A stretch of 64,000 nucleotides of DNA. Source: Novipirellula aureliae (GTDB lineage: Bacteria; Planctomycetota; Planctomycetia; Pirellulales; Pirellulaceae). The notes beneath the pieces are model-generated. The model did no database searches and was not told the DNA's origin. It saw only the letters and a list, made by a program, of their open reading frames with translations. The translations under genes and the position numbers were made by a program. The stretch lies in NCBI RefSeq assembly GCF_007860185.1, contig NZ_SJPY01000001.1, positions 333,132 to 397,131 on the forward strand, given 5' to 3'. Below are positions 1 to 6,930 of the stretch, in pieces (the first letter of the stretch is position 1; each line of letters starts with the position of its first letter).

Positions 1-159
1 CGATGCGTTGTCACCGCACGCACCGCCGCTACCATCTCCGCCGCCGCGCCCGCGAGCTACTGACGCTCCCGGACTGAGTGCCCCTTCTTCGATTTTCCTT
101 CTTTTCGTGACGCTCTTTGAGCTGCCCCCAGGAAGAAGGTACGCACCCAATACGGCCAT
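1..159 (-). CDS. Possible 5' part of an unknown protein, cut by the left edge
   Basis: An open minus-strand frame runs from an ATG at 159 off the left end of the window. It begins with a short hydrophobic stretch (MAVLGAYLLPGG), continues with a basic segment, then a glycine-rich region (GRGGGDGSGGACGDN). I do not recognise it. No convincing ribosome binding site precedes the ATG, and an in-frame stop lies shortly upstream. It may be a secreted or anchored protein, or a chance frame. Bases 160-490 show no other supportable feature. Confidence 0.25.
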   Translation of the reverse strand, partial: MAVLGAYLLPGGSSKSVTKRRKIEEGALSPGASVARGRGGGDGSGGACGDNAS

Positions 160-490
160 TCCGAGGAAAAAAGCCTATCTCACTGGCTTGCACACACGCT
201 GTTTGACGATCAGGTGCAATAGCAAAGCAAAAATCCCGACATAGTCTGCTTGGGGTGTTACTGCGTCACCTGACATGATGCTCTGTCCCTATACTCGTTT
301 GCCCGCCAACGAAAAAGGCCACCTTTCGGCAGCCTTCACAACGTCGTTTCACTCCGGTGCATCACCACGCAACAGACGCTGAAAACCGAAGATCAAGTCT
401 GACCCCCGCGAAGCGTTCTGCTTTGATCTCGTTCTAGACTTATTCGCGAAGCGTTCCCTTTTTACCGGCCACCTTAGACTTATTCGGACG

Positions 491-670
491 CTATTGTAGA
501 ACCCGCCGAGCATAGAAAAACATCCCCGCAAAAAAAACGCCAAAGAACACCGACGCAACGACATCCATCCAGTTTTCAGCCTCTGCACTATCACACACCG
601 CCAGTATGATGACAACTGGAATCATGGCTAATAATAATAGCCTTCCGATCGTAATTACTAGGGAGCACAT
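491..670 (-). CDS. Small two-helix membrane protein
   Basis: A 59-residue protein if started at the ATG at 670; an in-frame ATG at 703 would add 11 residues and overlap the end of the upstream gene by 28 bp. It shows two hydrophobic segments (LLLLAMIPVVIILAV near the start and ASVFFGVFFAGMFFY near the end) separated by a short acidic loop, so it probably spans the membrane twice. It lies directly behind the cysteine-rich protein ending at 676 and may be co-transcribed with it. Function is not recognisable. Confidence 0.45.
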   Translation of the reverse strand: MCSLVITIGRLLLLAMIPVVIILAVCDSAEAENWMDVVASVFFGVFFAGMFFYARRVLQ

Positions 671-675
671 CGTGA

Positions 676-1167
676 CTATCTCGTACGGTCTTGGTAAAGA
701 CAATCGGTAAGTTCGTCGTACGCATCAGCGGCTCTATTGCAAGCCAATGACATAGTAGCACCTAATCCTGTTATACATGATAAACAACCAGGACTAAGAG
801 ATCCTACTCTCAAGCAAATAATGCCACAAGTTGGCACGGCTAGGGCACAGGTTGATGCATAACCTGCGTAAGTTGCATATTCACCAAGGCAACAATCCCA
901 GCATGGTGGCGGTGGCGGTGTATCGTCATCCGCACCACACAACCTCCAGGAAGACAATGAGTAGCAATCCGACCCGCCTTGTCCTGGATTAACATCGTTA
1001 CAACAATTCTCGCCGCTTCCCGAATCAATGTTACCCCCAGAGCAATCCGTTGTTACCGTTACCGTGCGACTTCCAACTCTTGAGTGCCGAAAAGTACACT
1101 CGATACACACCAAACCATAAGGATCGCATCCCGACAATACGCAAGGTACCACCAAGGGACAGAGCAT
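676..1167 (-). CDS. Small cysteine-rich exported protein, possible lipoprotein
   Basis: A protein of 163 residues with about 20 cysteines, several paired (ENCCND, CWDCCLGEY, TCGIICLRVG), and a central proline run (TPPPPPCW). The N-terminus carries a lipobox-like VLSGC at residues 10-14, but lacks the usual positive charge before it. The cysteine density suggests a disulphide-rich secreted protein. A purine-rich stretch (GGAAAAGG) lies about 15-20 bp before the ATG, and a stop codon closes the frame upstream. A small membrane protein follows and overlaps its end. I do not recognise a family. Confidence 0.45.
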   Translation of the reverse strand: MLCPLVVPCVLSGCDPYGLVCIECTFRHSRVGSRTVTVTTDCSGGNIDSGSGENCCNDVNPGQGGSDCYSLSSWRLCGADDDTPPPPPCWDCCLGEYATYAGYASTCALAVPTCGIICLRVGSLSPGCLSCITGLGATMSLACNRAADAYDELTDCLYQDRTR

Positions 1168-1277
1168 GATTTTGGTGGATTTGCCTTTTCCCTAACCGAG
1201 GTATACGATTCCTGGTGATTCTGCTGATGCTTTTCTCTCGGGAGGTGTGTGATGGTTCGGTTGGCACGTAGCGAGGT

Positions 1278-1627
1278 CATTAGCGTCGATCAGTGTGCAT
1301 TAGCGGTCAAAATCAACAAGTCTGCCGAATGCACTACGCATATCCGCCTATAATTTGTGGGTAGTGTATTCCGTTTTTGAAATTCAAAAGGAGTATTTTG
1401 GTGCCTGAACAACAAAGCCCATTTGCGCAAGAAGGATACGATTTCATGGCTGCCGCCTTTGAGGTTCACAACGTTTTGGGTGCCGAACACGAAGCACAAT
1501 TGATCAACTATATGCGAATCAGTCGCAGCTCCGTTGGCTATTTGGTCAACTTTGGTCCAATCAAGAAACTGGAATACAAGCGTTTTATTTTGTCTGAGTT
1601 TCTGTGAGTCGTGTGTGTGGAACGGTT
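1278..1627 (+). repeat. Direct repeat of about 350 bp, copy 1
   Basis: This segment is repeated almost base for base at 1719-2068, an offset of 441 bp. Differences are a handful of substitutions, mostly before the gene start and after its stop. Each copy contains one shortened GxxExxY gene with its ribosome binding site. Short ATTAGCG/CGCTAAT motifs cluster in and between the copies, notably around 1660-1750. Confidence 0.9.
1401..1607 (+). pseudogene. Internally deleted GxxExxY protein, copy 1
   Basis: Normal GxxExxY proteins (about 120-130 residues, PD-(D/E)XK-like fold) begin with EGY...AAFEVxNxLG and end with a HEAQLINY...VGxLxNFG...KLEYKRF block. Here the N-terminal motif EGYDFMAAAFEVHNVLG runs straight into AEHEAQLINYM, so the central region of roughly 60 residues with the name-giving and catalytic-type residues is gone. 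The frame is still open (68 residues from a GTG at 1401). An AAAGGAG ribosome site at 1387-1393 supports this start over the TTG at 1377. Probably inactive, but translatable. Confidence 0.7.
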
Positions 1628-1718
1628 AATTCATGTGCTCTGTGGATTGGGATGGGAAACCGCTAATCGACGCTAATGAACGCTAATCAAATATGGAAGA
1701 CCATTTTGAAGTGGGTTT

Positions 1719-2068
1719 CATTAGCGTCGATCAGCGTGCATTAGCGGTCAAAATCAACAAGTCTGCCGAAAGTACTACACATATCCGCCTATAATTTGTG
1801 GGTAGTGTATTCCGTTTTTGAAATTCAAAAGGAGTATTTTGGTGCCTGAACAACAAAGCCCATTTGCGCAAGAAGGATACGATTTCATGGCTGCCGCCTT
1901 TGAGGTTCACAACGTTTTGGGTGCCGAACACGAAGCACAATTGATCAACTATATGCGAATCAGTCGCAGCTCCGTTGGCTATTTGGTCAACTTTGGTCCA
2001 ATCAAGAAACTGGAATACAAGCGTTTTATTTTGTCTGAGTTTCTGTGAGTCGTGTATGTGGAACGGTG
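1719..2068 (+). repeat. Direct repeat of about 350 bp, copy 2
   Basis: Second copy of the segment at 1278-1627. The encoded shortened protein is identical to that of copy 1. Similarity stops shortly after the gene's stop codon, and the following bases lead into the transposase remnant at 2174. Confidence 0.9.
1842..2048 (+). pseudogene. Internally deleted GxxExxY protein, copy 2
   Basis: Same 68-residue product as the gene at 1401-1607, with the same internal deletion joining NVLG to AEHEAQ, the same GTG start and the same AAAGGAG ribosome site (1828-1834). Because both copies share the deletion, it happened before the duplication. No sequence difference at protein level separates the two copies. 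Confidence 0.7.
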
Positions 2069-2173
2069 AATGAGATATTATCAAAAGTTGTGTTCTTGAA
2101 AGAATAAAAAAGGTGGCGCATCCTGTTGGAACTTCAAACCTCCAACCGCCCGAAGTGGGCAAAGGAATACGCC

Positions 2174-2580
2174 ATGAACCAGGTTAAAACAGAACGAACC
2201 GCTTTACCAGTGGACGAGTCGCTCGATCCGGAAGTGATCTCTTTCCGAGCTCAGTTCGACGAGAAAAGTCCACTGGACGAACTAGTCCGTGAAGGTGCCC
2301 GCTAAATGCTCCAAGCCGCGATTGACGCCGAAGTGGAAGATTTCCTCGCACAACACAGCAACCGCCTTGACGAACGTGGTCGACGGCTTGTCGTGAAAAA
2401 TGGCAGTCTCCCCGAACGTGAAATCCTGACGGGCGCTGGAGCGATCCCCGTCACTCAAGGTCGTGTTCGTGACAATACTGCCGATCCAGACAAGCGAGTC
2501 ACTTTCACTCCGAGCGTCTTGCCAGCTTACCTTCGCAAAACGCAGGCGATCGAAGAATTGATTCCATGGCTTTACCGCCT
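2174..2580 (+). pseudogene. IS256-family transposase remnant
   Basis: From the ATG at 2174 the frame encodes an IS256/mutator-type N-terminus: an REGAR block, then MLQAAIDAEVEDFLAQH, GRRLVVKNG, and PAYLRKTQAIEELIPWLY near 2575. A TAA at 2303-2305, exactly between REGAR and MLQ, interrupts it; a CAA to TAA change would explain this. After LIPWLY the similarity ends and the DDE catalytic region is absent, so the element is truncated and dead. No terminal inverted repeats were found. The remaining open frame to 2746 is not transposase-like. Confidence 0.65.
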
Positions 2581-2994
2581 ACGAAATCGAACCGTGAATC
2601 TGTTGAAAGTGAAGGTGAAAAAGGTGATGAACGTCGCGCGTGAGTCTTCGATACCAACCGACAATGCTTCGACCGTCTCGTTGTGCCCGGAATCGTCGCC
2701 ACCGACTTGGCTCTGGTGGATTCGCGGTAACATCCGAGTGAGGTAAGATCGCCCGAGCGGGCCGAGAGCCGCAAGGATGTTCTCGAACGCATTTTCTGCG
2801 GCTTCACCCATCGCCGTTCCTAGATAAAGCCTCGCACTGCTTTGGCACGGCATCAGCGCGAGCGCTTCGTCAAAAGCAAACTTGATTTGCGGAATCGCGT
2901 CACTGGCAATGTGATACGTTTTTTGCCCACGCGTTTTGGTGCGTTCTTCGATGGGGAAGCCACCGCCAGGGAAGAGGCTTCCCCCATTCTTCAC
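2572..2994 (-). CDS. Hypothetical protein antisense to the transposase remnant
   Basis: An open frame of 140 residues. Its first 95 residues look protein-like (TYHIASDAIPQIKFAFDEAL, EAAENAFENILAALGPLGRS), with alternating helix-forming residues. The end is low-complexity (TFITFFTFTFN) and overlaps the broken transposase. It may itself be a fragment of a mobile-element protein. Family not recognised; coding status uncertain. Confidence 0.3.
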   Translation of the reverse strand: MKNGGSLFPGGGFPIEERTKTRGQKTYHIASDAIPQIKFAFDEALALMPCQSSARLYLGTAMGEAAENAFENILAALGPLGRSYLTRMLPRIHQSQVGGDDSGHNETVEALSVGIEDSRATFITFFTFTFNRFTVRFRRR

Positions 2995-3005
2995 CTGACA
3001 AAGCG

Positions 3006-4103
3006 TTAGGCAGCCTTGCGATCTTGATGCACTCGGCGGCTTGCTGATTCGATGCGTTGGCGTGCGACTGCGTGGGCACCTTGCTCGGATCGATCGCTAT
3101 CCTGGTACCAATGACGATTGGCAATCGAATCGAGAATCTGGTCGGCGACAACGACGGCGCGAGCCCCTGCATCCCCGGTGACGGTCGGTGCGACACCGGT
3201 TTGAATACTGATCACGAAGTCGTGCAGTTCATCGAGGATCGCGTTTCTTGGTTGCAGCTCTAAGGTCTCACAATGGAGAGGCCCTGAGAAAATCTGATCG
3301 GCGCATCCAAGCGGGTTTTCGACATCGGACTCGATATCGAATTGGCGATCGACGACTCGGTCATTTGCGCAAACCTTCGACAAGGCAGGGGTACCGAAAT
3401 CGATATCGGCAAACCCGTTTGGTCCAAATACCTGCATCGAACGAGCGGGCGTGGGACTCAATCGGGAAGCCTTCAAGTTGGCAACCAAACCACACTCGAA
3501 TTCAATTCGAGTTTCGGCCATGTCCTCATGGCTGCTAATGACCGAGACGCCGCTCGCTTGTACCGATCGGACAGGTGCATTGGTTAGGGAAAGTACCAAA
3601 TCAAGATCGTGGATCATCAAATCCATGACCACACCGACATCTAAACAGCGACCGGGGAACCGCGACGCCCGGACCGCTTCGACATACTTGACATCGACGG
3701 CTAGGTCATCGAGGGCCGTGAAAGCTGGATTGAATCGTTCGACATGGCCCACTTGAAGCGTCAAGTGTTTCGATCGAGCGAGCATCGCCAAACGCTGAGC
3801 ATCGGCACCGTTTGCTGCTAACGGTTTTTCCGCCAAGACATGCTTGCCAGCCTTTAGTAGTTCGGTCGCGATCTCGGCATGGAGATCCGTCGGAGCCGCG
3901 ACGACGGCTGCGTCGATGAGCGGGATACAGTCGCGGTAGTCCTCGTAGGTAGGAATATCAAACTGTTGTTTAATGGTTTCGCGAGCTTGCACGAAGGGAT
4001 CGCTGACGGCAACCACTTCGACTCCGTCCACTTGGCCGAGTAGTTTGGTATGAATGCGACCGAGATGCCCGGCACCGATAACTGCGATTTGTAGAGGCTT
4101 CAC
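3006..4103 (-). CDS. Gfo/Idh/MocA oxidoreductase, GnnA-like
   Basis: A 365-residue NAD(P)-dependent dehydrogenase: Rossmann motif IGAGHLGRIH near residues 9-18, the family lysine in LAEKPLAAN (about 93-101), and a C-terminal substrate domain. It starts with GTG at 4103, overlapping the TGA of lpxA by 2-4 bp, so the two are translationally coupled. In other bacteria (for example Acidithiobacillus and Leptospira) a dehydrogenase of this family next to lpxA, GnnA, oxidises UDP-GlcNAc at C3 before amination by GnnB, giving amide-linked lipid A. No gnnB aminotransferase is present here, so that role is inference from position. The C-terminus is rich in basic residues. Confidence 0.8.
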   Translation of the reverse strand: MKPLQIAVIGAGHLGRIHTKLLGQVDGVEVVAVSDPFVQARETIKQQFDIPTYEDYRDCIPLIDAAVVAAPTDLHAEIATELLKAGKHVLAEKPLAANGADAQRLAMLARSKHLTLQVGHVERFNPAFTALDDLAVDVKYVEAVRASRFPGRCLDVGVVMDLMIHDLDLVLSLTNAPVRSVQASGVSVISSHEDMAETRIEFECGLVANLKASRLSPTPARSMQVFGPNGFADIDFGTPALSKVCANDRVVDRQFDIESDVENPLGCADQIFSGPLHCETLELQPRNAILDELHDFVISIQTGVAPTVTGDAGARAVVVADQILDSIANRHWYQDSDRSEQGAHAVARQRIESASRRVHQDRKAA

Positions 4104-4909
4104 GCTGCTTTTCTCCTTCGGTCACGTCCACGACCTTTCTGGCCGCCGACCGAATTTTCAAGGAAATCAAATAGTGTCCGCAGAACAGGTCGAATGGGAC
4201 CCGTTGATAACATTTGCTCTTTCGCCTTTTCTAGCCCCACATACGAGCGGTACAATAACCGAAACGTCTTGGTCAGAGCCGCGACATCTTCACTGGAGAA
4301 ACCGTGACGTTTGAGGCCGATCGAGTTGACCGCTCGCGGCTTCGTCGGTTGGCCTTCGACGATCATAAAGGGAGGAACGTCGTGCAGAACCTTGCTCATT
4401 GCGCTCACAAAGCTAAGCGATCCGATCGATGCAAAGTGTGAAACGCCAACCCCACCTGCTAGCGTGATGTCACTGCCGAGATGGGAATGTCCGCCAAGCA
4501 TGACATTGTTGGCGAACACGTTGCGGTCACCGATATTACAATCGTGCGCGACATGGGCATGGGTCATCAAGTAATTGTTATTGCCGATTCGGGTATAGCC
4601 GTCTTCCTTCTCGGTCGCCCGGTTAACCGTCACGTACTCGCGAAAGGTATTGCCATCACCGATCACAACAGCGGTGGGTGCGCCTTTATAGCTTGTGTCT
4701 TGCGGGTCGGCGCCGATCACGACTCCTGGAAAGATATGATTTTCGGCACCAAGGGTGGTATGTCCCGTCAGCACGGCATGAGCTTCGATGATGCAATCGT
4801 CACCGATAGTCACATCGGGTCCAATCACACAAAAATGGCCAATGCGTACATTCGATCCCAACTTTGCTCGTGGATCGACCACCGCAGTTTGAGCAATCTT
4901 CGTACCCAT
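4100..4909 (-). CDS. lpxA: Acyl-ACP--UDP-N-acetylglucosamine O-acyltransferase
   Basis: First enzyme of lipid A synthesis: transfers a 3-hydroxyacyl group from ACP to UDP-GlcNAc, in the cytoplasm. The 269-residue protein has a left-handed beta-helix built of hexapeptide repeats (VRIGHFCVIGPDVTIG, IGDDCIIEAHAVL), the catalytic histidine region MTHAHVAHDCNIGD, and the C-terminal helical part (LKRHGFSSEDVAALTKTFRLLY). Length matches the family. The ATG at 4909 is preferred; an upstream in-frame TTG at 4930 adds seven residues without family similarity. Followed directly by the GnnA-like gene and preceded by lpxC. Confidence 0.93.
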   Translation of the reverse strand: MGTKIAQTAVVDPRAKLGSNVRIGHFCVIGPDVTIGDDCIIEAHAVLTGHTTLGAENHIFPGVVIGADPQDTSYKGAPTAVVIGDGNTFREYVTVNRATEKEDGYTRIGNNNYLMTHAHVAHDCNIGDRNVFANNVMLGGHSHLGSDITLAGGVGVSHFASIGSLSFVSAMSKVLHDVPPFMIVEGQPTKPRAVNSIGLKRHGFSSEDVAALTKTFRLLYRSYVGLEKAKEQMLSTGPIRPVLRTLFDFLENSVGGQKGRGRDRRRKAA

Positions 4910-5017
4910 AAGTTGGTTCCAACTTCTCAAAAAAATTTACCACGCGGACGCTTCTCGCTAAAACAAAGTTCGGTCACTTCTAAGGAAAGAAGGGACCTGA
5001 TTCTCTATTTCATTTGG

Positions 5018-5914
5018 CTACGCTGCTTTGCGAAGAGTGTCTGCTGAAACGGTTAGGGGAATCTGTGCAGCCGCCAAGTCAGCAATCTGCTGAGCCATTC
5101 GGCCATTTAAACTATGTCCGCCGCGGTAAGAAACAATGTTCCCGACCACTTCGACGTTGGTAAGTGCCAAGTCGCCAATCAAGTCGAGTAGCTTGTGGCG
5201 GGCACATTCTTCGGGATAACGGTACGAGTTTTCGATCGGACCATTTTTCCCAACAATCAACAGGTCTTGGTTGGTGACGTGGGACGCGATGCCTTGACTT
5301 CGCAGTGTCATCGCTTGCTCTTCGGTCACAAACGTTCGCGCTGGAGCGACTTCACGGATGAACCGATGCGGGCTCATGCGTAGGGAGAAACTTTGAGGCG
5401 GAATCGGAGTTTGATCGTCAAAGCTGAGGCGATACTCGTAGGAGACCGCACCATCGGGAGATGGCGTGATCTCAATCCAAGAGGTGCCAGCCGAGGCGTA
5501 GAGACGTTCGCGAACGACGAGTCGACGCTTTGCCGGAGACTGGATAATCAATCCCGCATGACGCAGCGATTCGACATACGCAGCACTACTGCCGTCAAGT
5601 CCAGGGAGTTCTTCGGCATCGATTTCGACATAGCAATTATCGATTTCCAAGCCGACGAACGCAGCCATCAAATGTTCCACCATTTCGAATCTTGCTTCAC
5701 CGTTTTGCAAATTTGTTCTCAGATTTGCATCATGGCGATTGGCAACGGTTGCTTGGCAACGAGGTGCCGATTCCAGATCCGTTCGAATCAAGCAGATTCC
5801 GGTTCCAGCCGGGGCTGGATTCATCATAACGCAGACGTCGCGTCCACTCCAATAGCCTTGGCCACGGACTTCGCACGATACCGCGATGGTGTGTTCGTTG
5901 CGTGAAGGGGTCAC
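5018..5914 (-). CDS. lpxC: UDP-3-O-acyl-N-acetylglucosamine deacetylase
   Basis: Zinc amidase that commits the precursor to lipid A. Key blocks are visible: EHLMAAFVGLEIDN with the first zinc histidine, the DGSSAAYV region, HKLLDLIGDLAL with the second zinc histidine and aspartate, and the GGHSLNG motif near the end. The GTG at 5914 is chosen as start because GGAAGGGAG lies about 8 bp upstream and the product (298 residues) then has normal LpxC length. The frame stays open back to 6085, but that stretch runs through a palindromic repeat and does not resemble LpxC. Confidence 0.93.
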   Translation of the reverse strand: MTPSRNEHTIAVSCEVRGQGYWSGRDVCVMMNPAPAGTGICLIRTDLESAPRCQATVANRHDANLRTNLQNGEARFEMVEHLMAAFVGLEIDNCYVEIDAEELPGLDGSSAAYVESLRHAGLIIQSPAKRRLVVRERLYASAGTSWIEITPSPDGAVSYEYRLSFDDQTPIPPQSFSLRMSPHRFIREVAPARTFVTEEQAMTLRSQGIASHVTNQDLLIVGKNGPIENSYRYPEECARHKLLDLIGDLALTNVEVVGNIVSYRGGHSLNGRMAQQIADLAAAQIPLTVSADTLRKAA

Positions 5915-5983
5915 GCTCGGTCTCCCTTCCGATAAAACCACCACATCCATGTGATGATTGTGTTTGGAACGTTCGTTAAGTAG

Positions 5984-6004
5984 ATCCGTCTCTCCGAGAC
6001 GGAT
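5984..6004. repeat. Palindrome upstream of lpxC
   Basis: Perfect 9-bp arms ATCCGTCTC and GAGACGGAT around a 3-base loop. It has the same GTCTC-NNN-GAGAC core as the 39-bp repeat array at 51275-51610. It lies in the spacer between ompH and lpxC. Confidence 0.75.
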
Positions 6005-6085
6005 TTCGTAGCGGAAATCGTCAAGACTTTCGTTTTCCAGCGAGAACGAAACGCTTGACGCTTGTCCGCTACTGAGTCCTTCCAT

Positions 6086-6104
6086 CGAGTCTCGGTGAGA
6101 CTCG
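6086..6104. repeat. Palindrome just after the ompH stop codon
   Basis: Perfect 8-bp arms CGAGTCTC and GAGACTCG with loop GGT, 7 bp beyond the ompH stop codon. Same core type as the palindrome at 5984-6004. It could end or protect the ompH transcript; no T-run follows. Confidence 0.7.
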
Positions 6105-6110
6105 GCTACT

Positions 6111-6743
6111 CTAGCGGGTTTGGCCAGCGGTTGGACGCGCGGCTGTTTGCTCCTTGGCCATCGATTGGTCGAGGTACTGCATCACGCCCTTGGTCATGTC
6201 GAGTGCATCGTCATGGTAAACGATGTTCTTCATCACGCCACGGATAACCGATTCGCCCTTCTCCAAGTCCATCTCTTCGCTGTTGTAACGAAGGACCATG
6301 TTGATCTTGTAGTGCTGAGCCAAAAACTTCACACCAGCTGCGATGCGTTGATAGTTTTCGTAATAGATCCGAGCTTCGGCGTCGGCTAGCTCTTTACGTT
6401 TGCGAGCCATGTCGAGACGTAGCTTCGATTCCATCGAAGCAACCTTCTCTTCCTGCGAAGTGTATTCAGGTGAACCGACTTTGAATGTCTTCAGCATTTC
6501 GGCGGCTTGCTTCAACTCTTCGCGTTTGCCTTGTAGTTGACCGTCGTAAGTCTTTAGGTCGCCTTCGACCGATTGAACCTGAGCTTTAATGCCGGGGTGA
6601 TTCTTGAAGATGTAAGCTACATCGACAACCGCCACGCGATGACCGGCCGAAGGTGATGCCTCCTGAGCCGAAGCTTTTCCGGGGACCACGCTCGTCATGC
6701 TCATGATGGCCACTAACATGGCCGTTTTGCAGATAAATCGCAC
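6111..6743 (-). CDS. OmpH/Skp-family periplasmic chaperone
   Basis: A 210-residue exported protein: signal peptide over about residues 1-26 ending ASAQ, then the Skp-type start VAVVDVAYIFKNHP, a long charged coiled coil (about 60-150) and a short beta segment (INMVLRYNSEEM). Skp chaperones bind unfolded outer-membrane proteins in the periplasm. It starts with GTG at 6743, supported by AAGGAG about 8 bp upstream; the first residues (RFICKTAML) suit a signal peptide. Lying upstream of lpxC and lpxA on the same strand, it fits an envelope-biogenesis cluster. Confidence 0.88.
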   Translation of the reverse strand: MRFICKTAMLVAIMSMTSVVPGKASAQEASPSAGHRVAVVDVAYIFKNHPGIKAQVQSVEGDLKTYDGQLQGKREELKQAAEMLKTFKVGSPEYTSQEEKVASMESKLRLDMARKRKELADAEARIYYENYQRIAAGVKFLAQHYKINMVLRYNSEEMDLEKGESVIRGVMKNIVYHDDALDMTKGVMQYLDQSMAKEQTAARPTAGQTR

Positions 6744-6930
6744 GTCCGCTCTCCTTGCGTTGTAGGTGCGCTAATGTTCGCTTGACGCTCGAGTAAACGA
6801 ATGTCAAGTGTTCCACGAATTCAACCCTGAATCCTCTTTTGGAACTGTTCGTTTCGAATTGTGTCACCAGTTCGATTAGCCGTAAAGACTAATTTGACCA
6901 TTCTTGCGAACCGTCGACCATTTTTTTCAA

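Noticed and set aside
5915-6085. N-terminal extension of LpxC
   Set aside because: The segment crosses a palindromic repeat and does not resemble LpxC; the GTG at 5914 has a strong ribosome site and gives normal length.
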